Below are positions 57,174-64,000 of a DNA stretch of 64,000 bases, piece after piece. The notes under the pieces were generated by a model. That model made no database searches. It was not told where the DNA came from and was given only the letters and a program-made list of their open reading frames with translations. The position numbers and the translations under genes are program-made. Within the stretch, counting starts at the first letter, position 1; each line of letters opens with the position of its first letter. The stretch is taken from the NCBI RefSeq assembly GCF_023715505.1, contig NZ_JAMBOH010000003.1:186001-250000 (forward strand), read 5' to 3'. Source of the stretch: Neobacillus cucumis. Its GTDB lineage: Bacteria > Bacillota > Bacilli > Bacillales_B > DSM-18226.

Positions 57174-57588
57174 TTCTTTCACCCCTTAACACGTGTTAAA
57201 ACCCTATTGAAGCTCGTGAATTACACAAACAAGTCCGAGTTTTTTCTCTCTTTTAATGGTATGTATTTTGCATTGTAACACATTTGACTATTGGACTGGA
57301 AATAAAACGCTTTAACAATTATGTTTTCTTTTTCTCGTTTTTGTTTGTGGAATTCGTTTTAAAAAACTATGTACTCATTAATCATAACCATAAATTAAAA
57401 AAATAAATCTTAAAACGCTATGGAAATATTTATTCGCTATGGATTGCGTTTTTTCCTGCCCATTGTAAAAACTTAAAATTATTAGGACCGGGAACATTAA
57501 AAAGGTTTCCCTGTCTTTATTATAATATGTAATTGAAAAAATGTATAAAACAAGGCACGATAAATATCGCGCCTTGCTAAATAATTCA
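57174..57588. other. AT-rich spacer between tig and clpX
   Basis: The 415-bp gap holds a 14-bp palindrome TTAACACGTGTTAA (57186-57199) abutting the clpX ribosome site, long AT-rich sequence and the tig terminator (57541-57576). An open frame over 57378-57608 crosses the terminator and has no ribosome site. No gene is supported. Confidence 0.7.
57541..57576 (-). terminator. tig terminator
   Basis: On the minus strand CAAGGCGCGAT pairs with ATCGTGCCTTG, followed by TTTTAT, 13 bases after the tig stop. Confidence 0.88.
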
Positions 57589-58869
57589 TTATTTCTTCTT
57601 ATTTTCAACTAAGAAGTTGACTGCTTTTTGAAGTTGAAGGTCTGCTTTAATACCATCAACACCGCCAAGAGCTTGTTTAATAGTATCAACAGGCATATTG
57701 TACATGCCAGCCATTCTTTCAAGTTCTGCGTTCACATCTTCTTCTGTTACTTCAAGGTTTTCAGCTTTAGCGATTGCTTCAAGCGTTAAGTTCATTTTTA
57801 CACGCTTTCCAGCATCTTCCTTCATTTGTTCACGTAGGGCATTTTCGTCTTGACCAGAGAACTGGAAGTAAAGTTCAAGGTTCATACCTTGCATTTGCAG
57901 GCGTTGTTCAAACTCTTGAAGCATGCGGTTTACTTCAGTCGTAACCATTACTTCAGGAATTTCAACTTCAGCATTTTCAGCAGCTTTTTCCACTAGAGTA
58001 TCACGCAGATTGTGTTCTGCTTCATGCTTTTTGCTGTCTTCTAAACGAGTTTTGATTTTTTCTTTTAATGCATCTAAAGTTTCAACTTCATCGTCTACAT
58101 CTTTAGCAAACTCGTCATCTAATTCAGGAAGTTCTTTTCCTTTGATTTCGTGAACAGTTACTTTGAAAACTGCAGGTTTACCAGCAAGCTCAGCAGCATG
58201 GTATTCTTCAGGGAATGTTACTTCCACGTCTTTAGATTCGCCAGCTTTCACACCTACTAATTGCTCTTCAAAGCCTGGGATGAAAGAACCTGAACCAAGT
58301 TCTAAGGAATGGTTTTCAGCTTTTCCGCCTTCGAATGCTTCGCCATCAACGAATCCTTCAAAGTCAAGAACAACTGTATCACCATTTACTGCAGCACTGT
58401 CTTCTTTAACAACAAGCTCAGCTTGACGCTCTTGCATTGTTTTTAATTCGTTCGCAACATCTTCATCAGTTACGGTAGTATCGATTTCTTCTACTTCTAA
58501 GCCTTTGTACTCGCCTAATTTAACTTCTGGCTTCACTTGTACAGTTGCTTTGAAAATAAGTTCTTTACCTTTTTCCATTTGCTCAATGTCGATATCAGGA
58601 CGGTCGATTGGCTCGATTCCTGTTTCGTCAATCGCATTGCCGTATGCTTCTGGAAGAAGGATATCTAATGCATCTTGATAAAGAGCTTCTACACCGAAAC
58701 GTTTTTCGAACATGCCACGAGGCATTTTTCCTTTACGGAAGCCTGGAACGTTTACTTGCTTAACCACTTTTTGGAATGCCGCGTCTAGGCCTTTGTTTAC
58801 CTCTTCAGCGCTTACTTCTACAGTAAGGACACCGCGGTTTCCTTCTAATTTTTCCCATTTTGTTGTCAT
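57589..58869 (-). CDS. tig: Trigger factor (ribosome-associated chaperone/PPIase)
   Basis: The 426-residue protein has the ribosome-binding N-domain with the signature [18 protein letters not shown], an FKBP-type PPIase domain (about 155-245; [32 protein letters not shown]) and a helical C-domain. GGAGGG lies upstream of the ATG at 58869; the longer frame (58890) begins before that site. Confidence 0.97.
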   Translation of the reverse strand: MTTKWEKLEGNRGVLTVEVSAEEVNKGLDAAFQKVVKQVNVPGFRKGKMPRGMFEKRFGVEALYQDALDILLPEAYGNAIDETGIEPIDRPDIDIEQMEKGKELIFKATVQVKPEVKLGEYKGLEVEEIDTTVTDEDVANELKTMQERQAELVVKEDSAAVNGDTVVLDFEGFVDGEAFEGGKAENHSLELGSGSFIPGFEEQLVGVKAGESKDVEVTFPEEYHAAELAGKPAVFKVTVHEIKGKELPELDDEFAKDVDDEVETLDALKEKIKTRLEDSKKHEAEHNLRDTLVEKAAENAEVEIPEVMVTTEVNRMLQEFEQRLQMQGMNLELYFQFSGQDENALREQMKEDAGKRVKMNLTLEAIAKAENLEVTEEDVNAELERMAGMYNMPVDTIKQALGGVDGIKADLQLQKAVNFLVENKKK

Positions 58870-59008
58870 ACCTTTTTTTCCCTCCAGCAAATCTATTCTC
58901 TTTTCATTCGATAACGAATTTGAGTCGAGTCGAAAAATGTCTTGTCTATCAAGTCATTCTCCTATTTTTAAATGTAAAATATAGTTTTTTACACAATGCA
59001 ACCCCTAC

Positions 59009-59036
59009 ATTATAACATAGGTTCATCTTCTTTCAA
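59009..59036 (-). promoter_or_regulatory. Sigma-A promoter of tig
   Basis: On the minus strand TTGAAA (59031-59036) and TATAAT (59009-59014) are separated by 16 bp. The leader to the tig ATG is about 130 bases. Confidence 0.65.
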
Positions 59037-59046
59037 CAGCTAGTCG

Positions 59047-60072
59047 TTAAATATTAGGATAAGAATTTTTCTCAATTGTCTCTATTTGCACTCTAGCATT
59101 TTCAATTTCAACGGGTTCAGCTCCGTAATTTCGTGCTATTTTGCTAATTTCCGCGTTCATTCCTAAATATTCTTGAACGAGCACATCAAAAGCTGCGGCC
59201 CATGCTTCTGCAGAATTCGGCTCGAGTTCAAATGGATAACTAATTAAAAATGTTCTCTCTACGATACTAAGGGCATTTTCATATAGACCAGGATTGTTAC
59301 TTTCCAAATGTTCTGCTAGTAATGCCTTTACTGCTAGCATTTTGGGCTGCTCTCTAACTTCAGGGAGCTTTATAGGAATGACCTTTTTTTCGATCGCAAA
59401 TTTCTCTACTATTAGCTCTCGATCTATTTCTTGTTCCTTTAATAGATTTAAAACAAGCGTTTTTATAAATGGATGTCCCGCCTCGAATTTTAAGTAGTTA
59501 GTGATTTCATCTAGATAGGGACGAATGTTTTTGTCGGCCAGATTCGCTACGATCATCATTTGTTCGTTAATATCATCGATTTCGAGTAGATTTAAGGCCG
59601 AAACCTCAGAGTCTTCTTGTTCCTGTTCCTTATCTTGCTGTTGACGACCTTCTGCCATCCGCCGGCTGAATTGCAGGATTGTTAAAAAATGGTCATGTTT
59701 CTCAGGTGGGATTTCCTTTTCATCAAAGAGTGCTTCAATGGTTGTCACAATTTCCCGATATTCGTGCAGCTGGATAAGGACTGTCAGATACAAGTCGACC
59801 ATTTGAAAATAGTCGCCGATTCCTTTTAACAGCATCTCATTTGCGAGTACCTTTGCTTTTTTAAATGCCCCTGCTTCAAAATAGGCAAGGACAAGCCCGA
59901 TTATGATGTTTTCATTATCTGGATCGAGCTCCCGTGCCTCTTCTAATAGCGGAATGGCCTCATGAAATTTTTTCTTTTCCAGGCTTTCCAGACCTTTGTC
60001 TGTTAATCTTTTTTCGAGTCCGGGAAAGTAGATTATATTGTCTTTCCGTTTTACTTGTTCCCGCTTTTTCAT
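59047..60072 (-). CDS. ysoA: TPR-repeat protein YsoA
   Basis: The 341-residue protein contains N-terminal tetratricopeptide repeats (about 20-125; KGLESLEKKKFHEAIPLLEE, ARELDPDNENIIIGLVLAYF, EAGAFKKAKVLANEMLLK) and a conserved helical C-terminal part. The role is unknown. The position upstream of tig matches B. subtilis ysoA. AAGGACGG precedes the ATG. Confidence 0.85.
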   Translation of the reverse strand: MKKREQVKRKDNIIYFPGLEKRLTDKGLESLEKKKFHEAIPLLEEARELDPDNENIIIGLVLAYFEAGAFKKAKVLANEMLLKGIGDYFQMVDLYLTVLIQLHEYREIVTTIEALFDEKEIPPEKHDHFLTILQFSRRMAEGRQQQDKEQEQEDSEVSALNLLEIDDINEQMMIVANLADKNIRPYLDEITNYLKFEAGHPFIKTLVLNLLKEQEIDRELIVEKFAIEKKVIPIKLPEVREQPKMLAVKALLAEHLESNNPGLYENALSIVERTFLISYPFELEPNSAEAWAAAFDVLVQEYLGMNAEISKIARNYGAEPVEIENARVQIETIEKNSYPNI

Positions 60073-60123
60073 ATTATCCGTCCTTCAATGTGTATTGAGA
60101 AATAGTGTAGCATATTTAGGATA

Positions 60124-60151
60124 CAAAAAAAACTCACCGCGCTGGTGAGTT
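60124..60151 (-). terminator. tRNA-Arg terminator
   Basis: AACTCACC and GGTGAGTT form an 8-bp stem, followed on the minus strand by seven T residues, about 40 bases after the tRNA. Confidence 0.85.
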
Positions 60152-60189
60152 GAGTGTATGGTATGTAGTTTAAATATGGTACAAGAAGA

Positions 60190-60266
60190 TGGCGTCCCAG
60201 GAGAGATTCGAACTCCCGACCGTACGCTTAGAAGGCGTATGCTCTATCCGGCTGAGCTACTGGGAC
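60190..60266 (-). tRNA. tRNA-Arg (anticodon UCU), CCA encoded
   Basis: On the minus strand the acceptor arms GTCCCAG and CTGGGAC pair, with discriminator G and encoded CCA. The D-arm AGCTCAGCCGGATAGAGC, anticodon loop CTTCTAA (anticodon TCT) with stem ACGC/GCGT, and T-arm CGGGAGTTCGAATCTCTCC are all complete, giving 77 bases. Confidence 0.97.
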
Positions 60267-60340
60267 ATTTTTTAATATCAAAGACAAGTTTAATTATATT
60301 ATCCTAACATCTAAAAGTCAACAGCTATTTTCCTTTATAA

Positions 60341-60360
60341 AAAAGGGGGAAGCCCCCCTT
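60341..60360 (-). terminator. rph-ysnA-ysnB terminator
   Basis: AAGGGGG and a complementary CCCCCTT form a tight hairpin, followed on the minus strand by TTTTTTA, directly after the ysnB stop. Confidence 0.85.
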
Positions 60361-60366
60361 CTAAGT

Positions 60367-60879
60367 TTAAAAAGTAAATTCTTGTGCTAATTTTGTAAGT
60401 TCACGCCCTGAAAGTTCAAACACTGACATATTGATTTTATCAGATTGTAAATCAAGAATCACGTATGTCTTTTCAGGACGCTCTCGTGGGAGGCGGATGC
60501 TGCCTGGATTGATAAAAAGCGTGCCGCCAACCACTTCTGCTCCTAAGACATGCGAGTGTCCGAAGCAGACAATATTGCCCTGAACTTCCTCTGCTTTGTA
60601 TTTTAGATTCATTAATGTCGACTTTACTGAATAGCGATGGCCATGAGTGATAAAGAACTTCCTACCTGCTATTTCAGTTGTTGTCTCCAATGGGTACTCG
60701 GCGCCAAAATCACAATTCCCCATGACCGTTAAATATCCTGAGATTGATTTATCAGTTGGCATCAATTCTGAATCACCGCAGTGAATCATTAAATCGACTT
60801 CACTTAAGTGACGTTCCCTAATGATTTCAAGCTCCTTCGTTAAGCCGTGACTGTCGCTGATAATTAATACCTTGCTCAT
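60367..60879 (-). CDS. ysnB: YsnB, YfcE/MJ0936-family metallophosphoesterase
   Basis: The 170-residue calcineurin-like phosphoesterase shows the metal motifs ISDSHG, IHCGDSE, VMGNCD, ITHGHRY and GHSHV, typical of the YfcE family of small phosphodiesterases. The cellular substrate is unknown. The start overlaps the ysnA stop (ATGA). Confidence 0.93.
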   Translation of the reverse strand: MSKVLIISDSHGLTKELEIIRERHLSEVDLMIHCGDSELMPTDKSISGYLTVMGNCDFGAEYPLETTTEIAGRKFFITHGHRYSVKSTLMNLKYKAEEVQGNIVCFGHSHVLGAEVVGGTLFINPGSIRLPRERPEKTYVILDLQSDKINMSVFELSGRELTKLAQEFTF

Positions 60880-61487
60880 AATTTATCAGCTCTTTCTAGA
60901 ACGGAGTCTAACATGACATCCAGTTTTTTTAGCGCGTTCGCCCGGTGGCTTAGTTTATTTTTTTCATCAGAAGATAGTTCTGCCATTGATCGGCCTTTTT
61001 CTGGTACGTAAAAAACCGGGTCATAACCAAACCCATTCGTTCCGCGGCGCTCTTCGAGAATTCGGCCTTCGCAGGTGCCTGACACCGTTTTGGTGTCTTG
61101 ACCCGGAACTGCGATTGCCAGCGCACAATAGAATCTAGCCGTTCTCTTCTCATCAGGAACATCTTTTAGTTCTAATAACACTTTGTCTGTGTTATTCTCG
61201 TCGTTCTTGGGCTCACCGGCATAGCGGGCGGAGAAGATTCCTGGTCTGCCATCGAGTGCATCAACCATTAGCCCTGAATCATCGCCAATCACCATTTTAT
61301 TGAGTGCGCGGGAGACGGCCTCAGCTTTGAGGGTGGCGTTTTCTTCAAAGGTTGTTCCCGTTTCCTCTACCTCTGGTATTTCCGGGAAATCTAGTAATGT
61401 TCGAACAGTGATCCCTCTCGAAGAAAATATTTCCTCAAATTCTCTTGCCTTGCCTTTGTTTTTAGTCGCTATAATGACTTCTTTCAT
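60876..61487 (-). CDS. ysnA: XTP/dITP pyrophosphatase (RdgB/HAM1, YsnA)
   Basis: This enzyme removes non-canonical purine triphosphates (XTP, dITP). The 203-residue protein has the SHT-N(X)6K-like start [53 protein letters not shown], and C-terminal [10 protein letters not shown] and [10 protein letters not shown]. It is coupled to ysnB and lies about 186 bp after rph across a 21-bp-type array. Confidence 0.95.
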   Translation of the reverse strand: MKEVIIATKNKGKAREFEEIFSSRGITVRTLLDFPEIPEVEETGTTFEENATLKAEAVSRALNKMVIGDDSGLMVDALDGRPGIFSARYAGEPKNDENNTDKVLLELKDVPDEKRTARFYCALAIAVPGQDTKTVSGTCEGRILEERRGTNGFGYDPVFYVPEKGRSMAELSSDEKNKLSHRANALKKLDVMLDSVLERADKL

Positions 61488-61542
61488 ATTTATCGCCTCT
61501 ATTTTATTACAGTGTTTTTTAGAATTTAACAGTAAATTAAGC

Positions 61543-61665
61543 TTATGCGTCAGTAAAATTAAGTTATCCGCCCGTTTACTTGCTTATCCGCCAGTAATCT
61601 TCGCTTATCGCCAGTTAACCCTATCTATCAGCAAGTTAACCCATCTATCCAAGCGAAAACTAACT
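61543..61665. repeat. Intergenic 20-21-bp-period array E (about six units)
   Basis: On the plus strand TTATCCGCCAGTAA-like units recur with TATC/TATG at 61544, 61565, 61585, 61606, 61626 and 61646. Reverse-complemented, the core is CTGGCGGATAA, the same as array C but in the opposite orientation. The last two units are degenerate. The array starts 9 bases after the rph stop. Confidence 0.85.
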
Positions 61666-61673
61666 ACACCGAC

Positions 61674-62429
61674 TTATTTCTTCCTTCTACTCTCGATTTT
61701 TTTAATAATTTCCTCACCCAACGCTGCCTTCTGTTGTTCAAATAACTCCATGAGCCCCTCTTGTGCGGCATGAAGCAATCCTTGTAATTGGTCATAAGAG
61801 AAAGTGGACTCTTCACCAGTACCTTGCAGCTCAACAAATTCTCCATTCCCTGTCATGACTACATTCATATCCACTTCAGCCTTGGAATCTTCCGCATAGT
61901 TTAAGTCTAACACGACCTTCCCACCCGATAGGATCCCTACACTAGTTGCAGCTAAATAATCAGTAATTGGAAACTTGGAAAATGACCTTTTCTCCGCTAA
62001 TGAATTTAGAGCCAGAGTAAGCGCCACAAACGCACCAGTTATTGAGGCTGTCCGTGTCCCTCCGTCCGCCTGGATGACATCACAGTCAATCCAGACCGTT
62101 CTCTCACCCATTGCACTAAGATCGACAATCGCGCGAAGTGCACGGCCTATCAGGCGCTGAATCTCCATCGTCCTGCCGGTGACCTTTCCTTTCGAGGATT
62201 CGCGAATGTTTCTTGTTTCCGTTGCCCTTGGAAGCATGGAGTATTCCGCCGTGATCCAGCCTTTACCTTCCCCTCTCATAAAGTGAGGAACCCGGTCTTC
62301 AATGCTAGCTGTACAAATGACCTTTGTATTTCCGATTGAAATAAGGACAGAACCTTCTGGATGCATTAAATAATTGGTTTCGATATGTATTGGCCGAAGC
62401 TGCAATGGCTCTCTTCCATCAACACGCAC
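61674..62429 (-). CDS. rph: Ribonuclease PH
   Basis: This phosphorolytic 3'-5' exoribonuclease trims tRNA 3' ends. The 251-residue protein has [20 protein letters not shown], the [10 protein letters not shown] and [19 protein letters not shown] segments (here [17 protein letters not shown]), and [24 protein letters not shown] start with AAGGAGG upstream. It is the first gene of rph-ysnA-ysnB. Confidence 0.97.
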   Translation of the reverse strand: MRVDGREPLQLRPIHIETNYLMHPEGSVLISIGNTKVICTASIEDRVPHFMRGEGKGWITAEYSMLPRATETRNIRESSKGKVTGRTMEIQRLIGRALRAIVDLSAMGERTVWIDCDVIQADGGTRTASITGAFVALTLALNSLAEKRSFSKFPITDYLAATSVGILSGGKVVLDLNYAEDSKAEVDMNVVMTGNGEFVELQGTGEESTFSYDQLQGLLHAAQEGLMELFEQQKAALGEEIIKKIESRRKK

Positions 62430-62465
62430 AACATTTCCTCCTTAAGCTGATCACTTTATTTTTCA

Positions 62466-62500
62466 AATAAAGAAGAGGCGGCATAAGAAGCCAACCTCTT
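62466..62500 (-). terminator. gerM terminator
   Basis: On the minus strand AAGAGGTTGGC pairs with GCCGCCTCTT (one bulge) and is followed by CTTTATTTG, 36 bases after the gerM stop. Confidence 0.6.
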
Positions 62501-62535
62501 TCATTGTCACTATATAGTATAACAAATTTGTTTTT

Positions 62536-63597
62536 TTAATAACTACCCGTATTTACTTTTTCTGGACGAGTTACTGGTTCAGACACCTTTTTACCTTTAT
62601 CATTCTTAATGTCCACTTTCCCCTCAACTTCGACTGCAACCTTTTCAACACCTTTCTGCTCCGTTAGAGACAGTACCAGCGTATCTAGTAAAGATTGAGA
62701 GATTTCTTTTTCCTTGAAGCTGTCATAAATATTCTTGTTAAAGTTTAACGTTAACGTACCGTTTTCATATTTAGGGGCGTCAAGAAGTTTCACATCTGAC
62801 ATAAATTCAGATACAAGCGTTGATTTCTCACTTGGCCCTTGAATTAATTGTTTAACGACAGCGGCATAATTGTCTTTTTCCGTATTGCTAATCCTGCGGG
62901 TGACCGGTACATAATAATAGGAGCCCTCTTCCCCACCAATATAATAGACAGTTACCGGCTTTGTATTGGTAATATCAGCGACATCTGTTGTATCAATATT
63001 GATTCCGGTAGCCCTTGATAGATTTTCACTAATAGGTGTTCCGCTGACAGGCATTTCATTTAGGTCATGGCCGTTCATTTGAAGCTTGACCGATTTGACA
63101 TTATCAAATTGTGTTAACGTCCAGGTGACAGATTGAAGGATTTTCTGCTCATCCTCTGGCTGATAATTCTTGAATTCCTTTGAGAAGTTAACGGTTGCGA
63201 CCCCATTATCCTTATTAATGTTGACCGATATATCTGTATCTTCAGGAAGGACCGCTCTAAAATCATTTGGAAGCATGTCTGTCACAGGACCATTTGCCAC
63301 TAAATACTCAAGGGCTTGCTTCGCTACTGAAGTAGTTTTTGGAAGTGCTAGAGTTTGAGGTACTACATAGCCATCCTTATCAATCAAATAAAGTTCCGTT
63401 TTTACCGTGTTCTTTGCTGCCTCTTTTTCTTTCACTGTGGTTTCCTGACTAACCGGAACTGTTCCTTCCTTTACGGTAACCGTTTTTGGCGGATCAATTT
63501 TCTTTTGCGTTTCGGTGCTAAACAACCCGCAGCCTGATAGTAAAACCGTTGAAGTTAACACAGTCATACCAATTATTTTTGCTTTATTTTTAGACAC
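62536..63597 (-). CDS. gerM: GerM sporulation/germination lipoprotein with two GerMN domains
   Basis: The 353-residue lipoprotein has a signal peptide with lipobox VLLSGCG (Cys near residue 23). Two GerMN domains follow (about 90-200 and 225-335; the first with VNINKDNGVATVNFSKEFKN, the second with LTLNFNKNIYDSFKEKEI). In B. subtilis GerM supports the engulfment SpoIIIA-SpoIIQ complex. The GTG at 63597 has AGGGGGG about 7 bases upstream; the longer frame lacks a ribosome site. Confidence 0.93.
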   Translation of the reverse strand: MSKNKAKIIGMTVLTSTVLLSGCGLFSTETQKKIDPPKTVTVKEGTVPVSQETTVKEKEAAKNTVKTELYLIDKDGYVVPQTLALPKTTSVAKQALEYLVANGPVTDMLPNDFRAVLPEDTDISVNINKDNGVATVNFSKEFKNYQPEDEQKILQSVTWTLTQFDNVKSVKLQMNGHDLNEMPVSGTPISENLSRATGINIDTTDVADITNTKPVTVYYIGGEEGSYYYVPVTRRISNTEKDNYAAVVKQLIQGPSEKSTLVSEFMSDVKLLDAPKYENGTLTLNFNKNIYDSFKEKEISQSLLDTLVLSLTEQKGVEKVAVEVEGKVDIKNDKGKKVSEPVTRPEKVNTGSY

Positions 63598-63685
63598 ATA
63601 ATTCCCCCCTAAGACAGTTTGTACTATCATGTATACGAGCCCTAAGTAAAAATAGACCCGCTTAACAAATAAAAATTTTTCCCAT

Positions 63686-63717
63686 TATAAAAGGAGCCCC
63701 TAACCGGGAGCTCCTTT
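63686..63717 (-). terminator. racE terminator
   Basis: On the minus strand AAAGGAGCTCCCGG pairs with GGGGCTCCTTT around a short loop and is followed by TATAATGGG. It overlaps the end of the glutamate racemase gene by a base. Confidence 0.75.
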
Positions 63718-64000
63718 TAAAGTTTTATTTTATTAACATTGTCAACATGGGTGCCGAGCCACTGTGAAGCAATTTTTGAGAAAATCCATTTAGAGCCTGT
63801 TGTATAATATTCGTGCTCTGGTTCTTCTTCACAGGTGTCGAGTAAATCATTATATTGGAGAATGGCGCTTACTTCTCGTGCGGTTTCGTCCCCTGAGCTA
63901 ATGACATGTACCTTTTCACCCATTACCTTTTTAATAAGGGGTTCGAGCAATGGATAATGGGTGCAGCCCAATATTAAAGTATCTAAATTTTGATCCAAAA
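63717..64000 (-). CDS. racE: Glutamate racemase, C-terminal part (truncated by window edge)
   Basis: The last roughly 94 codons of a glutamate racemase are present: LILGCTHYPLLEPLIKKVMG carries the second catalytic cysteine, followed by VISSGDETAREVSAIL and a C-terminal tail. The enzyme makes D-glutamate for peptidoglycan. The 5' two-thirds lie beyond the right edge. The position upstream of gerM matches B. subtilis racE. Confidence 0.93.
   Translation of the reverse strand, partial: LDQNLDTLILGCTHYPLLEPLIKKVMGEKVHVISSGDETAREVSAILQYNDLLDTCEEEPEHEYYTTGSKWIFSKIASQWLGTHVDNVNKIKL

Noticed and set aside
57378..57608. 76-codon frame in the clpX-tig spacer
   Set aside because: It overlaps the tig terminator and the end of tig, is AT-rich, and lacks a ribosome site.

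Overview
This window is a low-GC Firmicute chromosome segment. The gene order and the protein sequences both point to an endospore-forming member of the Bacillaceae (Bacillus/Neobacillus-like). Reading from the right edge leftward along the minus strand gives racE, gerM, rph, ysnA, ysnB, tRNA-Arg, ysoA, tig, clpX, lonB, lonA, engB, hemAXCDBL, spoVID, ysxE, valS, folC, prepilin peptidase, spoIIB, maf, radC, mreBCD, minCD, spoIVFA, spoIVFB, rplU-prp-rpmA, spo0B, obg, pheB, pheA, (niaR, nifS), nadBCA, safA. This is essentially the arrangement of the corresponding Bacillus subtilis region, recalled from general knowledge. Only four supported protein genes lie on the plus strand: nifS, niaR, a 64-aa ORF and a 162-aa membrane protein.

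Region by region. 1-7.6 kb: spore coat protein SafA with an expanded tandem repeat, then the nadBCA quinolinate/NAD operon divergent from nifS and the NAD repressor gene niaR, with a likely operator between them. 7.6-12.9 kb: pheA/pheB/obg/spo0B and the L21-Prp-L27 cluster with an L21 leader, interrupted by two families of GC-rich dispersed repeats. 12.9-23.5 kb: an RNase E/G-family gene, the SpoIVFA/SpoIVFB sigma-K checkpoint pair, the Min and Mre cell-shape and division genes, radC, maf and spoIIB. 23.5-36.2 kb: a complete type IV pilus locus (PilO, PilN, PilM, PilD, major pilin, PilC, PilT, PilB, a VanW/G5-like protein, an unknown acidic membrane protein, and three PilX/W/V-like minor pilins). 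It sits where B. subtilis has only comC. 36.2-43.3 kb: folC, valS with a T-box leader, ysxE and spoVID. 43.4-50 kb: the haem operon hemAXCDBL. 50-59 kb: engB, lonA, lonB, clpX and tig. 59-64 kb: ysoA, tRNA-Arg(UCU), ysnB, ysnA, rph, gerM and the 3' part of the glutamate racemase gene.

The most unusual feature is not a gene. Five intergenic spacers (2.1, 43.4, 45.9, 55.7 and 61.5 kb) hold short arrays of about 5-8 units with a period of 21 bp (exact in three arrays, nearly so in two). Each unit has a roughly 10-bp core fitting YTSGCNSATW and a freely varying 11-bp filler. Twenty-one bp is two helical turns, so all cores face the same side of the DNA. The arrays sit just downstream of a gene's stop codon or terminator, and I know of no described family that they match. 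Other points of interest are a PilB ATPase with a tandem MshEN-like (c-di-GMP-binding type) N-terminus, VanW-like and acidic membrane proteins inside the pilus operon, and a near-perfect inverted repeat filling the hemA promoter spacer.

Start codons were chosen from ribosome-binding-site spacing and from remembered homologue N-termini. No database search was possible, so gene symbols rest on recognised sequence motifs plus synteny.
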